A stretch of 64,000 bases of DNA, taken from the NCBI RefSeq assembly GCF_051106095.1, contig NC_135789.1, forward strand, positions 21,571,764 to 21,635,763, read 5' to 3'. The position numbers and the translations under genes were made by a program. Source of the DNA: Pogona vitticeps (taxonomy: Eukaryota > Chordata > Lepidosauria > Squamata > Agamidae). This document shows positions 1-37,562 of the stretch, one piece after another (the first letter of the stretch is position 1; every line of letters begins with the position of its first letter). The notes under the pieces are model-generated. The model searched no databases, was not told the origin of the DNA, and was given only the letters and a program-made list of their open reading frames with translations.

Positions 1-190
1 TTGTCAGCATCCTTCTTGAAGGGTGGTGTCCAGAACTGGACACAAGACTCAAGATGAGGCCTAACCAGTGCCGAAGAGAGGGGGACTAGCACCTTGTGGG
101 ATCCGACGACTGTACTTCTGTTAATGCAGGCTAAAATACCATTTGACTTTTTTGCAGTCACGAAATCCTGCTTTCTCATGATGTGAGCCT
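1..190. repeat. Interspersed repeat fragment, probably LINE-derived
   Basis: The phrase 'gtccagaactggacacaagactcaagatgaggcctaaccagtgc' style block (first 60 to 90 bases) resembles a repeat I know from sauropsid genomes. I assign it only loosely to the CR1/L3 type. No coding frame is kept. Confidence 0.4.
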
Positions 191-204
191 CCGTTCTACT
201 ATTT

Positions 205-312
205 TCCCCCTCCAGAGAGAGTTCAGGCTCGATTTGCTCCAGGATCCACTTGTGCGTCTCTCTGGCCATCCAGAGGATCCTGGAAGCTCTCCTCCCGCAC
301 TGCATTTTGAAC
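205..312 (-). repeat. BovB/RTE LINE fragment, minus strand
   Basis: This block matches another BovB-like block at 13.51-13.61 kb in the same window (both contain the run gatttg(a/c)tccaggacccacttg with minor changes). Both read as reverse transcriptase C-terminal LINE sequence on the minus strand. Short and old. Confidence 0.55.
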
Positions 313-2661
313 AAATCCTTTTTCTTTCCCGCCAGCTTCCTTAAACGCCCAGCTTTAAAAGAACTTACAAACCGGAACAAGGACAGCTAAGCAGCCACCA
401 CCACTGTGGGTCCTTTTAAGGAGAAAGGCAAGGTAAAAAATATTGTAAATAAATAAATAAATAAAATAAGAAGAATCCATGGCAGTTTTTTTTTTTAAAA
501 AAAATGCAAGATCCTAGAAATAAATTCCTGACTCGCATACTCTTAAAAAAAAGGGGGGGGGTGTTTTCAAGCTCTTTCACAGAGTCTAATTAGCCTCAGT
601 GCACCTAACAGTATGGTTTTCTACGCGGCACAAATGTGCCTCGGATTTTAGCCCAGCCAGCTCTGGAGAGGAAATCCAGCAGGAATCTTGAGTTTCTTTG
701 TCTTGAGAGCCCGGCGCGCAACCCCCCCCCCGCCCTCTCCTTCGATTCATACCAGCCGGCGTGGGCAAGGAAACCCTGATGCTCACTGCAAGAAATTCTG
801 ATAGCATCAGCGGGTGCTGGAGGATGATCTCACAGGGCTGAAAAACAGCTTTGAAGGCTCTCTTCTCGACTGTGGAGCGGGTGGCTGTCGTTTTTTCTTT
901 CCAAACCATGTTTTCCTCTGCCCTAGCAGCCGCCACGGACTGGTACAAAGCAACGTGCAACCCACCCTTCGCTCCACAGGCACACTGGCCAAGGCTCACA
1001 CTCTGGCTTTACACTGGCGTAAAGGCGATCGCGTCCCCCACCGTGGGGAAAAGCCTCGTTCACTCAACGGTCGGTGCTTGCATGCTCAGCTGGGTGCTGG
1101 TCGTGCGACTGAGCAAGCAACTGGAGATGAGAACACCGGGCCATGAATGAGTGACGATTCAATGTCACAATTACACAGAAATCCACAACCTGATTCTGAC
1201 CCCTATGAGCACCGAATTCTCCCAGAGCTCAAAAGGAACTAGTTACAGGCCACGCCGTGACCTGTAACTAGTTTTGTGGGGTTTTTTGGCACCCAGTAAC
1301 CTACAAAGTTACTTCTAACCAGGAAATCGCCCGTGAATATCTTTAAATCCCTTGCAAGCATTTCCTATATGCTCATGTTGTTATAAATGTCCATGGCAGC
1401 CCACTCCCTTTAAAGCATAATACTGTACATGTTAATTTCCTCCCATTTTTACAGCTGCATTTCCCCCCCCCCGCCTTCTGACTGCATATTTGGTTACCAG
1501 ATCTGCACTAAAAAATGGAACGAAACCATGCCTTGAAGCCCAGCTACCTCTTAAAAGTTAGAAAATGATTCTCCTTTCTCTTGTTAAGAAGCAGGAAGTA
1601 ACCGTTTCCTATATAAAATTCCAAAACAGCAGGAAATAAACAGTGGAGCATTATGGAATGACGTGTGTGAAATGTACCCAAAGGTCTTTTCTGCTGGTTT
1701 TGTGTTTCAACAACAGCCCTTTGCTCAGTGTAACGGAAGGGGGTTGGACCTCTTTTCTGGACAGCCGATGTGGCGTGATGAGCCAAGACTCCGGAGACCT
1801 GGGTTCAAATCCTGGCTCAGAAGGCACACAACAGAACCACACCTTTTTTCGAAGAGGGCTAAACCTGGGCATCCACACCACTGGAGTCAGGTCTCCGAGG
1901 GGAGATGCCAAAATTGGGCAAACCAGTCCCAGCGTTAGGGATGGCTGGGTGAGGCGGTTGCTTCAGGCGGCTGACAATTGGGGGTGAGCAAATTTTGTGG
2001 ACCCATTTGTTTACTACTCTGTCTCAGTTCACCTCCAATGATCTCCGGCTGATATACCGTAATATCCACGCTCCCCCCCCCCATTCTCCCAAACAGGTCT
2101 GCGAGGCAGGTCAAGTAGCCCCTGGACACTTAAGGAAGACTTGAACCCATGACTCAGTGGAAAATTGAGGCCACATTCAAACCCAGCTCTTCTCCTATAA
2201 GGTGGACTGGAAAGACAACGCAGTATATTCATTTATGTTTATTTATTGCTTCACCTTTCCACTGCTAGGCGGTGCTCAAGGCAGCTTACAATCCTCTTTT
2301 AAAAAAAAATAAGGAAATGAGGACACCACGTCGTTTTTAAGAATCGCTTACACAGGATCATGGAAATTGAACAAAACACAAGGCAACCGTCAAAATCCAG
2401 GTCCACCGACGACTATAATCACTGGACAGAAAGCAACACCACAAGCTGAGCTTAAACTATGTTTAAAGGCAGCCAAAGCAAAAACTTGTTACACCTTTCT
2501 AGAAAATTGACAAAGATAGGATGCTCCCGGGGCCAACCCCAGATATTCTGCTGCCTGAGGCAAAGATGCACACTCCATTCCAGATAAGGTTTGGAATATT
2601 TTAACATTAAATTTAAATTAAATTTAAAAAATTAAATTAAGATGCTTTGCTTACAATTCCC

Positions 2662-2816
2662 TTTTTCCCCAGGGGGTGCTCCGAGACCACAGGGCAGCTG
2701 GCCCAAGGCTACCCAGGCTGCCTTTCCTTCTGGGAGGCATGAGGGAGGGATTCGAACCCTCAACCTCTGACAGACGTCTAACTCAACGAGCGATCCCCGT
2801 CGGCTAATGCTGTAGT
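2662..2816 (-). repeat. tRNA-derived SINE, minus strand
   Basis: Reversed, it contains a Pol III B-box-like core (GGGTTCGAATCCC) preceded by an A-box-like stretch, as in tRNA-derived SINEs of reptiles. It is diverged and has no coding content. Confidence 0.55.
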
Positions 2817-2914
2817 TATTTTCCCTACGAAAAGTTTCAAATGGAAAAATTAAAATAGATCACGTGGCATTATGGAATAGCACTCCTCTGGCATAAAGAC
2901 TCCGGGATCGCTTT

Positions 2915-3020
2915 AGAGGTCATCTAGACCAACCCCGAGACCATGGAAATCCAGAATTAACAGCCTCTTGAACGGGGGAGTGTCTGTCCAGCCTATACTT
3001 AGAAGACCTTTGAGCAAACC
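2915..3020. repeat. CR1-like LINE fragment
   Basis: 'ggtcatctagaccaacccc' followed by 'gtctgtccagcc' matches the common sauropsid CR1-type 3' repeat; a better-preserved relative lies at 45.78-46.48 kb. Confidence 0.45.
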
Positions 3021-3229
3021 GTTAAGTTCCTTTTGTGAAAAAAATACAATAAAATGATACTCTTCCCAAAATGCTCCAGCCAGCTTGTCCATGTCGAGGG
3101 GTGGGGTGGGGCTGGGGGATAATGGGAAGGGTAGTCCGGAAGAAGGAGCATCGCAAGAGGCAGGCTCTGGGAACGTAACCTCTGAGCATGGACCAAGCGC
3201 ATCCCCCCCTCGCCTTACAACCTGGCCAC

Positions 3230-3560
3230 CAGCCGGATTCAGTCCCTCCGGCTTAGTTAGCAAGGGGGCCCCGGGGGGGGGGGCAAAGCGGGTTTAACCC
3301 CTTCCTCGCCAGCCTGGCCGTTTCCTTCTCCTCCTCCCTGCTCTTCCTCCCCCGGCAGCCCGCCCCCCTAACCCCAACCCCAACCCCAGCCTCACCTCTG
3401 CCGCCGCCTTGCTCCAGCTGCCCGCGGCGGCGGCGGCGCAAACCTGGAGGACGAGGAGGCGAGGCGGGAGGAGCCAGAGGCCGGCCAGGATCGGGGCCAT
3501 GGCGGGCCGATCTTAGCCCGGCGGACGGAGCCGGGGAAGCGGCGTCCTCCTCCTCCTCTT
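3230..3560. promoter_or_regulatory. CpG-rich block around a possible first exon
   Basis: A dense run of CpG, GGCGG and CCGCC motifs, far richer than the flanks. It surrounds the putative minus-strand start codon at 3500 and is typical of a vertebrate CpG-island promoter. Long G and C homopolymers occur at its edge. Confidence 0.5.
3396..3500 (-). CDS. Possible first coding exon of a secreted or membrane protein
   Basis: On the minus strand an ATG at 3500 sits in a strong Kozak context (CCCGCCATGG). It opens 35 codons ending at a good donor (GCAGAG|GTGAGG). The peptide starts MAPILAGLWLLPPRLLVL and continues into an alanine run, which looks like a signal peptide. The exon ends in phase 0 after a glutamate. 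It lies within a CpG-rich block and would belong to a gene transcribed away from TAF15 towards or past the left edge. I could not find a second exon in the remaining 3.4 kb, so the gene is not identified. An MMP first exon would have this shape, and MMP28 neighbours TAF15 in human, but nothing here is diagnostic. It could also be chance coding potential in GC-rich DNA. Confidence 0.4.
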
Positions 3561-6500
3561 CCTCCCAGCCGGGCTGGGCTGGTGGTGAAAACCCGCCCAG
3601 GCTGGAGAAAAGGAGGGATTAAACACCCGAGAGCAAAGAAACACCCTCCTCTTTTTCCCCCTCCCCTCTGGATCTCCCAAGCCAGCCTCCTTTCTTACTC
3701 CACTTCCTCTAAAAAACAGGGACTACAAAGCCCACCATCCCCAGCCCACACCTGGCCACGCTGGATTCTGGGAGTTGGAGTGGGGGTGGAGTAAACTTGC
3801 CAAGCGTTCGTTCCCAAAGGAGTGGAGTGGGTTGGTTTTATGTCTGGGACAGCCTCCCCCTCCCTCCCGGAAACCTCCCTTAAGTCCTGGATTTCTGGGG
3901 AGGTCAAAACCCCAAGCCAGGAAGGGGAATCCGGATTGGGGGAACCCGTGTAAAGGCGGTTTGTAGAAGGGGACTGGGGCTGGAACGGCTGCAGGGAGGT
4001 TGTCCTGCGTTCGAGGTGGGAAAATGGGGGAAGGTGGTAGGAAAAGAGGAAGACTGGATGTGAGATGGATCCACTGGCTAAAGGAAGCCACGGCCTTACG
4101 TTGACAGGGGTGTTCAGAACAGGGACCCTTTGGCGGTCCCTCCTATGTGGGGTCGTCCCAAACCAGAAGCAATTGGACAGGCATCTGACAACAGCAGCCG
4201 GATGAGTCCCGTTTCCCCCAACCACACAAACACAACTCTTGTGGCCCATTTATTTTGGGGGAAGCATTCACGGACCACAAGCTGTGCCTGCGGCTGCAGC
4301 TCTTTGAGAATCTGACGAGCCTGAAGGACACCAGGGTGAAATCTTATGGAATCGGAGAAGACTTAATCCACACTTTTAAAGAAGACCCGGAATCTGCCGA
4401 CGCGGGGTTCAAAGTAATCCATCTCCAGGCGTTCCATGGAAAGGGCAGCAAATCCCGACCGCTCCTGCGGAAATACATTTATTGGCCTGCAAGGTGCCGC
4501 GACAACTTCGGATTTCATTTTCGCTGCGCGCCCTTCCCCAAAGAGGAGTCAGGACGGAGTCCTATTCCACCGTTTCCAGCTGGAATATTTCGGCAACCCG
4601 GCCTGCCACGCTCGTTGCCGTTTTGCTTCCATTGTGTGGAGGAAACAGATCCACTTTTCAAGCGGTTCAACTTCTGGAGCTATTCATGGCCTTGCGGGGT
4701 CGAAGAGGTTAAAGTCTGCCGAAAAAGAATCAGAACCCCAGAGGAGGTGTGGCTGTGAATGTGTACAAGAAGTGGCACACTCTGTGATTCATCCCAGACA
4801 TGGTGTGCCTCCAGAAGAAAGGGCCGGGTGCGAGGGAACGCCCCTGAAGCACTCCCTTTGAGGAGGGAGGCCAGCCTGCTGGAAATTACAGGTACGGCAC
4901 GGCTGATCCCACGTCTAGACAAAGGATCTGTGTGCGGCTCCCTTCTCCTTCCACGCACACGGCGGGGAACGCCCGGGTGGTCAACCACTGGCCTGCAACA
5001 CGGCCTTGGATAACAGAGATCAAGCCTCGTCTTGTCGGAGGACTAGTCACGTCGGTCATCTAGATGTTGGAGCTGTGACACCCAACAGCCTTAGACGCAC
5101 TGGCCCCATGCTCTTGAATACAGTGGGTGCTCCGGTCGTGCATCCTCAGCCAGGAAGAGATGCTTGTTCTGGAAGCTCACTGGGGAAAAGATGGCCATTA
5201 CAAGCACCGCCAGCAACCTGACGGGGTCTACGGCTCCTGAAGAGGGAGGTTTTGCTGGGCTCCTACCTATCAGTTGGGTTACCTGCCTTTTGGTGAAGCC
5301 ATTCAGTTTACTATTCGCTGATAGGTCTCTCCCTCCACAGCCGATCCCCCTTAAAACCATCTAAGAGGCCAAATGAAGTAAATTCGGTGTATTAAGCACA
5401 AAATAAATAAATTCTGTGTATTAATTAGGCACTAAGATGTTCCGCGCTGACCAGTTGCCCGCGGCCCTAAGGATAAGCAACCCTTATATTGACCCTCCAA
5501 ATATGTCCCTTCTTCAAACGTCCCCTGCTCAGGTCTTGCAAACGCAAGGCTGTGGTTTCATGGTGGGAGTTGATCCATCTCATATTTCGCCTTCCTCTTT
5601 TCATACTGGCGAAAAGACCTCACCCTGTATCTGCTAGCCGCCCTATTTTCTGAGTAAAGCTCAAGTTACTTCTGAGAGGAAACTTTGTTCATCTTGCCCC
5701 CCACCCCAACAAGTTCTATCAATTTCTTATGGGGTGGTCAGTTTCTGCATGGCTGGTGGCCATTTTTCCGGCCAAGGCCGAAGGTTTACGCAGCAAAAAA
5801 AGAGATCAATTCAGGATTTTTCCCCCTTTTGGTCACCGGCGGTCATTCGTTTATTTTCACAGTCCTGAAAATATTTTAAACATTTCCGCTGGAATCAAAT
5901 CACAATTAAAATTTTTCCTCAAGCATACTGGATGAATTAATTGTAGAAGATGCCCATCGTTAAGAGATCAATCAGGGAAGGTTTTTAATTTTGGAAAAAC
6001 AATTCCCTGTTTCGTGAAACTGTCCTGTAAAATACTGTTCATTGCCCAACAACCCGAATCATTCCAAATTCATCAAATACAATGATCCCCACATTTAGTT
6101 TTCAATATATATTAAATGTATAATTTAATGTATATTTTAGTACGCTGCCTCAAACCTGGTGAAAACATTATTGTAGAGAATTCAGCTGAACATCTATCAT
6201 TTTTAGCTCAGGTCTGCCACCTACCGTTGTTCTTGATAAATGTCAAGCGATAAAGCTCTGCTAAATTCAGATTTCTGATCACCAGGTATTGGCTTGGCCA
6301 AATATGGCACGCTGACCCGATGACCCCATTTTGGCCGATCTGTGGATCTAGACCTGGCTCCAAACCGGATGGGCAGATTCACTTCTGTGGTGAAAAATGA
6401 TTTGAAAGTCTTAAGGTGAACAGAATGTAGGCGATGAAGTTCGTGGATTAGTCTGTGTCAAGAAAAGCAGGTCTTTTGTAAAGCGAACGACTCTTAATTG

Positions 6501-7615
6501 CTCATCTGGACCAAACCACCTTCCAACCACCTGGGTCGCAAGAGGTTTTGCAATAACATCGTGCAGAAAATCCAGGTCTGTCCCAGCTCATGCGAGGGTC
6601 ACCTCTAAATTAAGGGGAAGCGAAGGAGGAAAGGGCGGTAGATAATTTTGTTGTTCTGCTATGCAAGATGCAAGGGCCTCAACTCTGTGAACCCTGACTT
6701 TGCCATGTGACTGATTATGTGAACAAGCGACGGGAAAGGAAACAGGGGGGTCAGATTTTCCTTAGGGACCCTCTTCACGTGGACTCGGGAGGCCAAGATT
6801 TCAGTTCAATAACAGCACTTGTACGGGATAAATACAAAAGGCGCCCACAGTGTGCGGCTCCGTCTGAAACCTGTAGAGATGTTTTCAGATCTAGGGAACG
6901 CGTTGAACCAGGTGGGACGAAATCTCCAGTCCATCCCAAAGCACACACCGGTCTCTGGAAATCAGGAAACCCATTCAGAGGCCTACGACATATCCAATGA
7001 GGACTAGAAGCCTGTCAAAAAGGAAGTAACCGCTTCAACCAGGATGGACGCTTCTTGTCACAGCAATGCGAAGTTTCACTCTTCCAGCAGAGCAGGAAAA
7101 AAACAGCCCTATTTTCGTCAGCCCTGACGGCACCTTTTTAACGTGCAAACACACAAAACACCCCTCCTTGCGGGTTGCATTAACCTACACAAGCGTGTTT
7201 TGTGCAAAAATACCTAGGCCCCTCTCTCTCTCTCTCTCTAACACACACACACATGAACAAGTTTCCAAATTTTTATATTACTGTACTAGAAGTGTAGGGG
7301 TGACGGACAAAATGTCGTTCAATATAGGTCTCTCTATTCCTTTCCAAATGCATGACTGCCAACTTATAAAAATTAAAAACAGTAGGACCTCCTACTATAT
7401 GCAGCCTCACTGCTGAATATTTATATATTTTAAAACAAGCCTGATTCTGAAGCTGCTTTAGCACTTTATTCCAAAGTCCTGTAGCAGAAGCAAAAATAAA
7501 ATAATATAGGCACCTTGAACGCTAACAGATTTTGTGATGCCAAATCATGTGACATCAACCAGGAAAAACACAGGACGTTTCTCAAAGGGGGTGTGGGGGG
7601 AAAAAGAGAGAGAAG
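3561..7615. other. Intergenic region between the 3.4 kb CpG block and the TAF15 3' end
   Basis: Open frames here (for example 4255-4758 on the plus strand) have no recognisable domain, splice structure or codon pattern. A short BovB-like minus-strand piece lies at 5505-5610 and a (TC)n(CA)n microsatellite at 7218-7252. The rest is AT-rich sequence I cannot assign. Confidence 0.6.
5505..5610 (-). repeat. BovB/RTE LINE fragment, minus strand
   Basis: 'cttgcaaacgcaaggctgtgg' then 'gttgatccatctcat' and 'cgccttcctcttttc' follow the order of the better copy at 13.33-13.42 kb. It is a degraded BovB 3' end. Confidence 0.5.
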
Positions 7616-7636
7616 GTCACAAATAAACAATCAGCT

Positions 7637-7642
7637 TTTATT
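7637..7642 (-). terminator. TAF15: TAF15 polyadenylation signal
   Basis: AATAAA on the minus strand, about 330 bases after the TAF15 stop codon. It is the first canonical signal after the stop, so transcript ends are expected near 7.61-7.63 kb. Confidence 0.65.
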
Positions 7643-7969
7643 GTTTGTATTATAAAACAGGTCAGAGTTTTGGCAAATATTTTACATTTCCTTCCTTCCT
7701 TTAGAATTCAGACAGTGGAAAAGGGGGGGGGCATGATGGGAGGTGGGGGGAAATGAAATTTTGATGGACGTGCTAATTAGAAAAGAAAAGAAAAGGGGGA
7801 AAAACCACCCTGAAACCCGCCCTCTCCCCCTTCCCAAATTAAGAATCCAGTTTTACACTTAATTCCATTATCCAAAAGAGGCCATGGGGGTATAAAGCAG
7901 CAGGCGAAACTCAGCAAAGTTGGCTGGCCAAAGCCGTGAGGAAGAGGAAGGGGACATTCACAGCTGTTT

Positions 7970-35784
<27,815 letters not shown>

Positions 35785-36119
35785 CCCGGCCACCGACCCC
35801 GGCGGGCGCACCGGCGAGAGAAGCGGGCGGCGGTGGGGAAGCGAAGGGGCCCCCCGGGCGACCCGCTCCGTCGGCCGCCTTCCCCGGCTGGAGCAGCAAC
35901 TGACGACGATGGCGGGGGCAACGACGTCACGCTGCCGCCGCTGCGACTGCGGGGAGGAGCAGCCAATGAGAGAGCGCGGCGCCTACCAAGTGAGGCGCAG
36001 CCACGGGGGTGGTGGTCGAGGGAAAGCGAAGGACGAGGAATAGACCAGCAAGTTCGGCAGCACGGGGGGGGGGATTTCGAAGAGAAGGAGGGGCAGCGTC
36101 GTTTGGCTGCCCAAAGCGG

Positions 36120-36800
36120 GCTGTTGTTGTTAAGTCGACTTAAGACAACAAGGTCTTATACGAGCTTCGTAGATAGCGGGGACATTCAATTGTTAAGTTA
36201 AACACCCCACTATCTATAAGTCCTTAACAACTAACTTAATACCCAGTGTCCCTGAAAACAAGCCCTATCCTGAAAACAAGCCCTAGTATGATTTTTCAGG
36301 ATACTCACCGTATATAAGCCCTACCCCCCCAAAAATCAGCCCCAGTTCAGTGAAACCCCCACCTTCCACCCTTGTGCAGCAACCAGAAGAAGATGGCAGG
36401 ACTGTATTTGAATAAACATAGAGTGTTGTAACTTTAAAAAAATATCCACTGAAAATGAGCCCTAATGCGTTTTTTGGAGCAAAAATTAATATAAGACCCT
36501 GTCTTATTTTCGGGGAAACACGGTAACTAACTACTCCATCTGAGAATGCCCACAGTATAAGAACCACTAACTTAATAACTAACTACTCTAACAAGGCCTC
36601 TGCTATCTATAAGTCCCTAACAAACTGAGTCAGTATATATAGGAATGCCCCTGCTGTCTGTAAGAACGACTAACAATAACTACTCTATCCAAGAATGCCT
36701 TCATCTACAGGAACTTAATAACTAGCTACTTTAAGAATGCCTCCACTATGTTTCTAACTAATTTAATAAGTAACCATCTATCTAGGGATGCTCCCCCTCC
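36120..36800. repeat. Diverged tandem array between the TAF15 and RHBDD2 promoters
   Basis: Units of about 60 bases, built from 'ctatctataagtcc(c/t)taacaa', 'actaacttaataactaactactc' and 'aagaatgcc(c/t)', recur some seven times. The first unit (about 36130-36205) seems inverted. A MITE splits the array at 36242-36523. There is no coding potential. Confidence 0.6.
36242..36523. mobile_element. MITE with CCGTGTTTCCCCGAAAATAAG ends
   Basis: TA duplications flank a right end 'cttattttcggggaaacacgg' and a left end 'cccagtgtccctgaaaacaagcc' that is its approximate inverse. It is inserted within the intergenic tandem array. Confidence 0.65.
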
Positions 36801-37173
36801 TGTTTAGAAACCTTGATAAATAACTCCAGAACTGAAATCCTAATAAAATGCCCTAGATTAGAAGATATGGTTCCCAACGGCCCACCCAGGCCTTCCAAAA
36901 CAACCACCCTATATTGCCTCTTTGCTACCTCTTCCCCCTTGCTCCCCACATTTTTATATATTAAAAAAAAAACCACCCCAGATCTATACACACTATAGAT
37001 CTGTAGGTTGGGACGGGGTGGGGTGGAGATGTCCTTTATGCTTGTTCTAATCCTGGAAAGCGGCCAGAGCCGTGGCAAGGCAGCCAGATGGTCCGGGAGA
37101 AAAATAACAAAATTAATATATTTATTTCTGCCCATTGGGACCCTCTTAGGCACCATCCAGGGTGTGTGTGGGG

Positions 37174-37174
<1 letters not shown>

Positions 37175-37214
<40 letters not shown>
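37175..37214. repeat. (GA)n microsatellite at the RHBDD2 promoter
   Basis: About 20 GA units immediately upstream of the CpG-rich RHBDD2 promoter; it lies roughly 190 bases before the start codon and could affect promoter spacing. Confidence 0.85.
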
Positions 37215-37216
<2 letters not shown>

Positions 37217-37405
37217 TGTGGGCGTGGCCAGGCGAACTCTGCTGCCATAGCAACAGCGCAGCGGCCGCCATCTTGTCCTTCGGGGGGGAGAGAGAGAAGG
37301 GAGGGGCGGGGCCTCCGCTACGTCCTCGCGGGCCGCTCCTGGACCGGAAGGAGAACCAGAGGACACCGGAAGCCCTGTTTTGGACCCGGAAGTGGCACGC
37401 AAAGG
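37215..37405 (+). promoter_or_regulatory. RHBDD2: RHBDD2 CpG-island promoter
   Basis: CpG-rich sequence with an RFX/X-box-like palindrome (ctgccatagcaac, about 37239-37251) and a YY1-type gccgccatctt motif (about 37264-37274). There is no TATA box. Transcription probably starts between these motifs and the ATG at 37406. Confidence 0.6.
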
Positions 37406-37562
37406 ATGGAGCGGAGATTCCCGGCGGCGGCTGCCCTCACGGTGCTGCTGTCGCTGCTGGTCTCCGTCCCGAGGCTGCTCCGGTGGGGGGCGGAAGGCGG
37501 CCCGCTCGGAGACTCCCCCTCGGCTTTCTCGCTGCGGCCCGAAGCCGTAAGAGGGCTGGAGG
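37406..37562 (+). CDS. RHBDD2: RHBDD2 exon 1
   Basis: Encodes MERRFPAAAALTVLLSLLVS and on to LRPEAVRGLE; donor GGAGG|GTGAGA. First transmembrane segment. An antisense frame of 352 codons overlaps it but is a GC-content artefact. Confidence 0.95.

Noticed and set aside
3396-3500. Naming the exon as MMP28
   Set aside because: Only position near TAF15 and exon shape would support it; the sequence has no propeptide or catalytic motif and orientation relative to TAF15 differs from human.
4255-4861. Plus-strand open frames of 141-167 codons
   Set aside because: No domain, no flanking splice sites in phase, and unremarkable codon use. I see no support for a gene.
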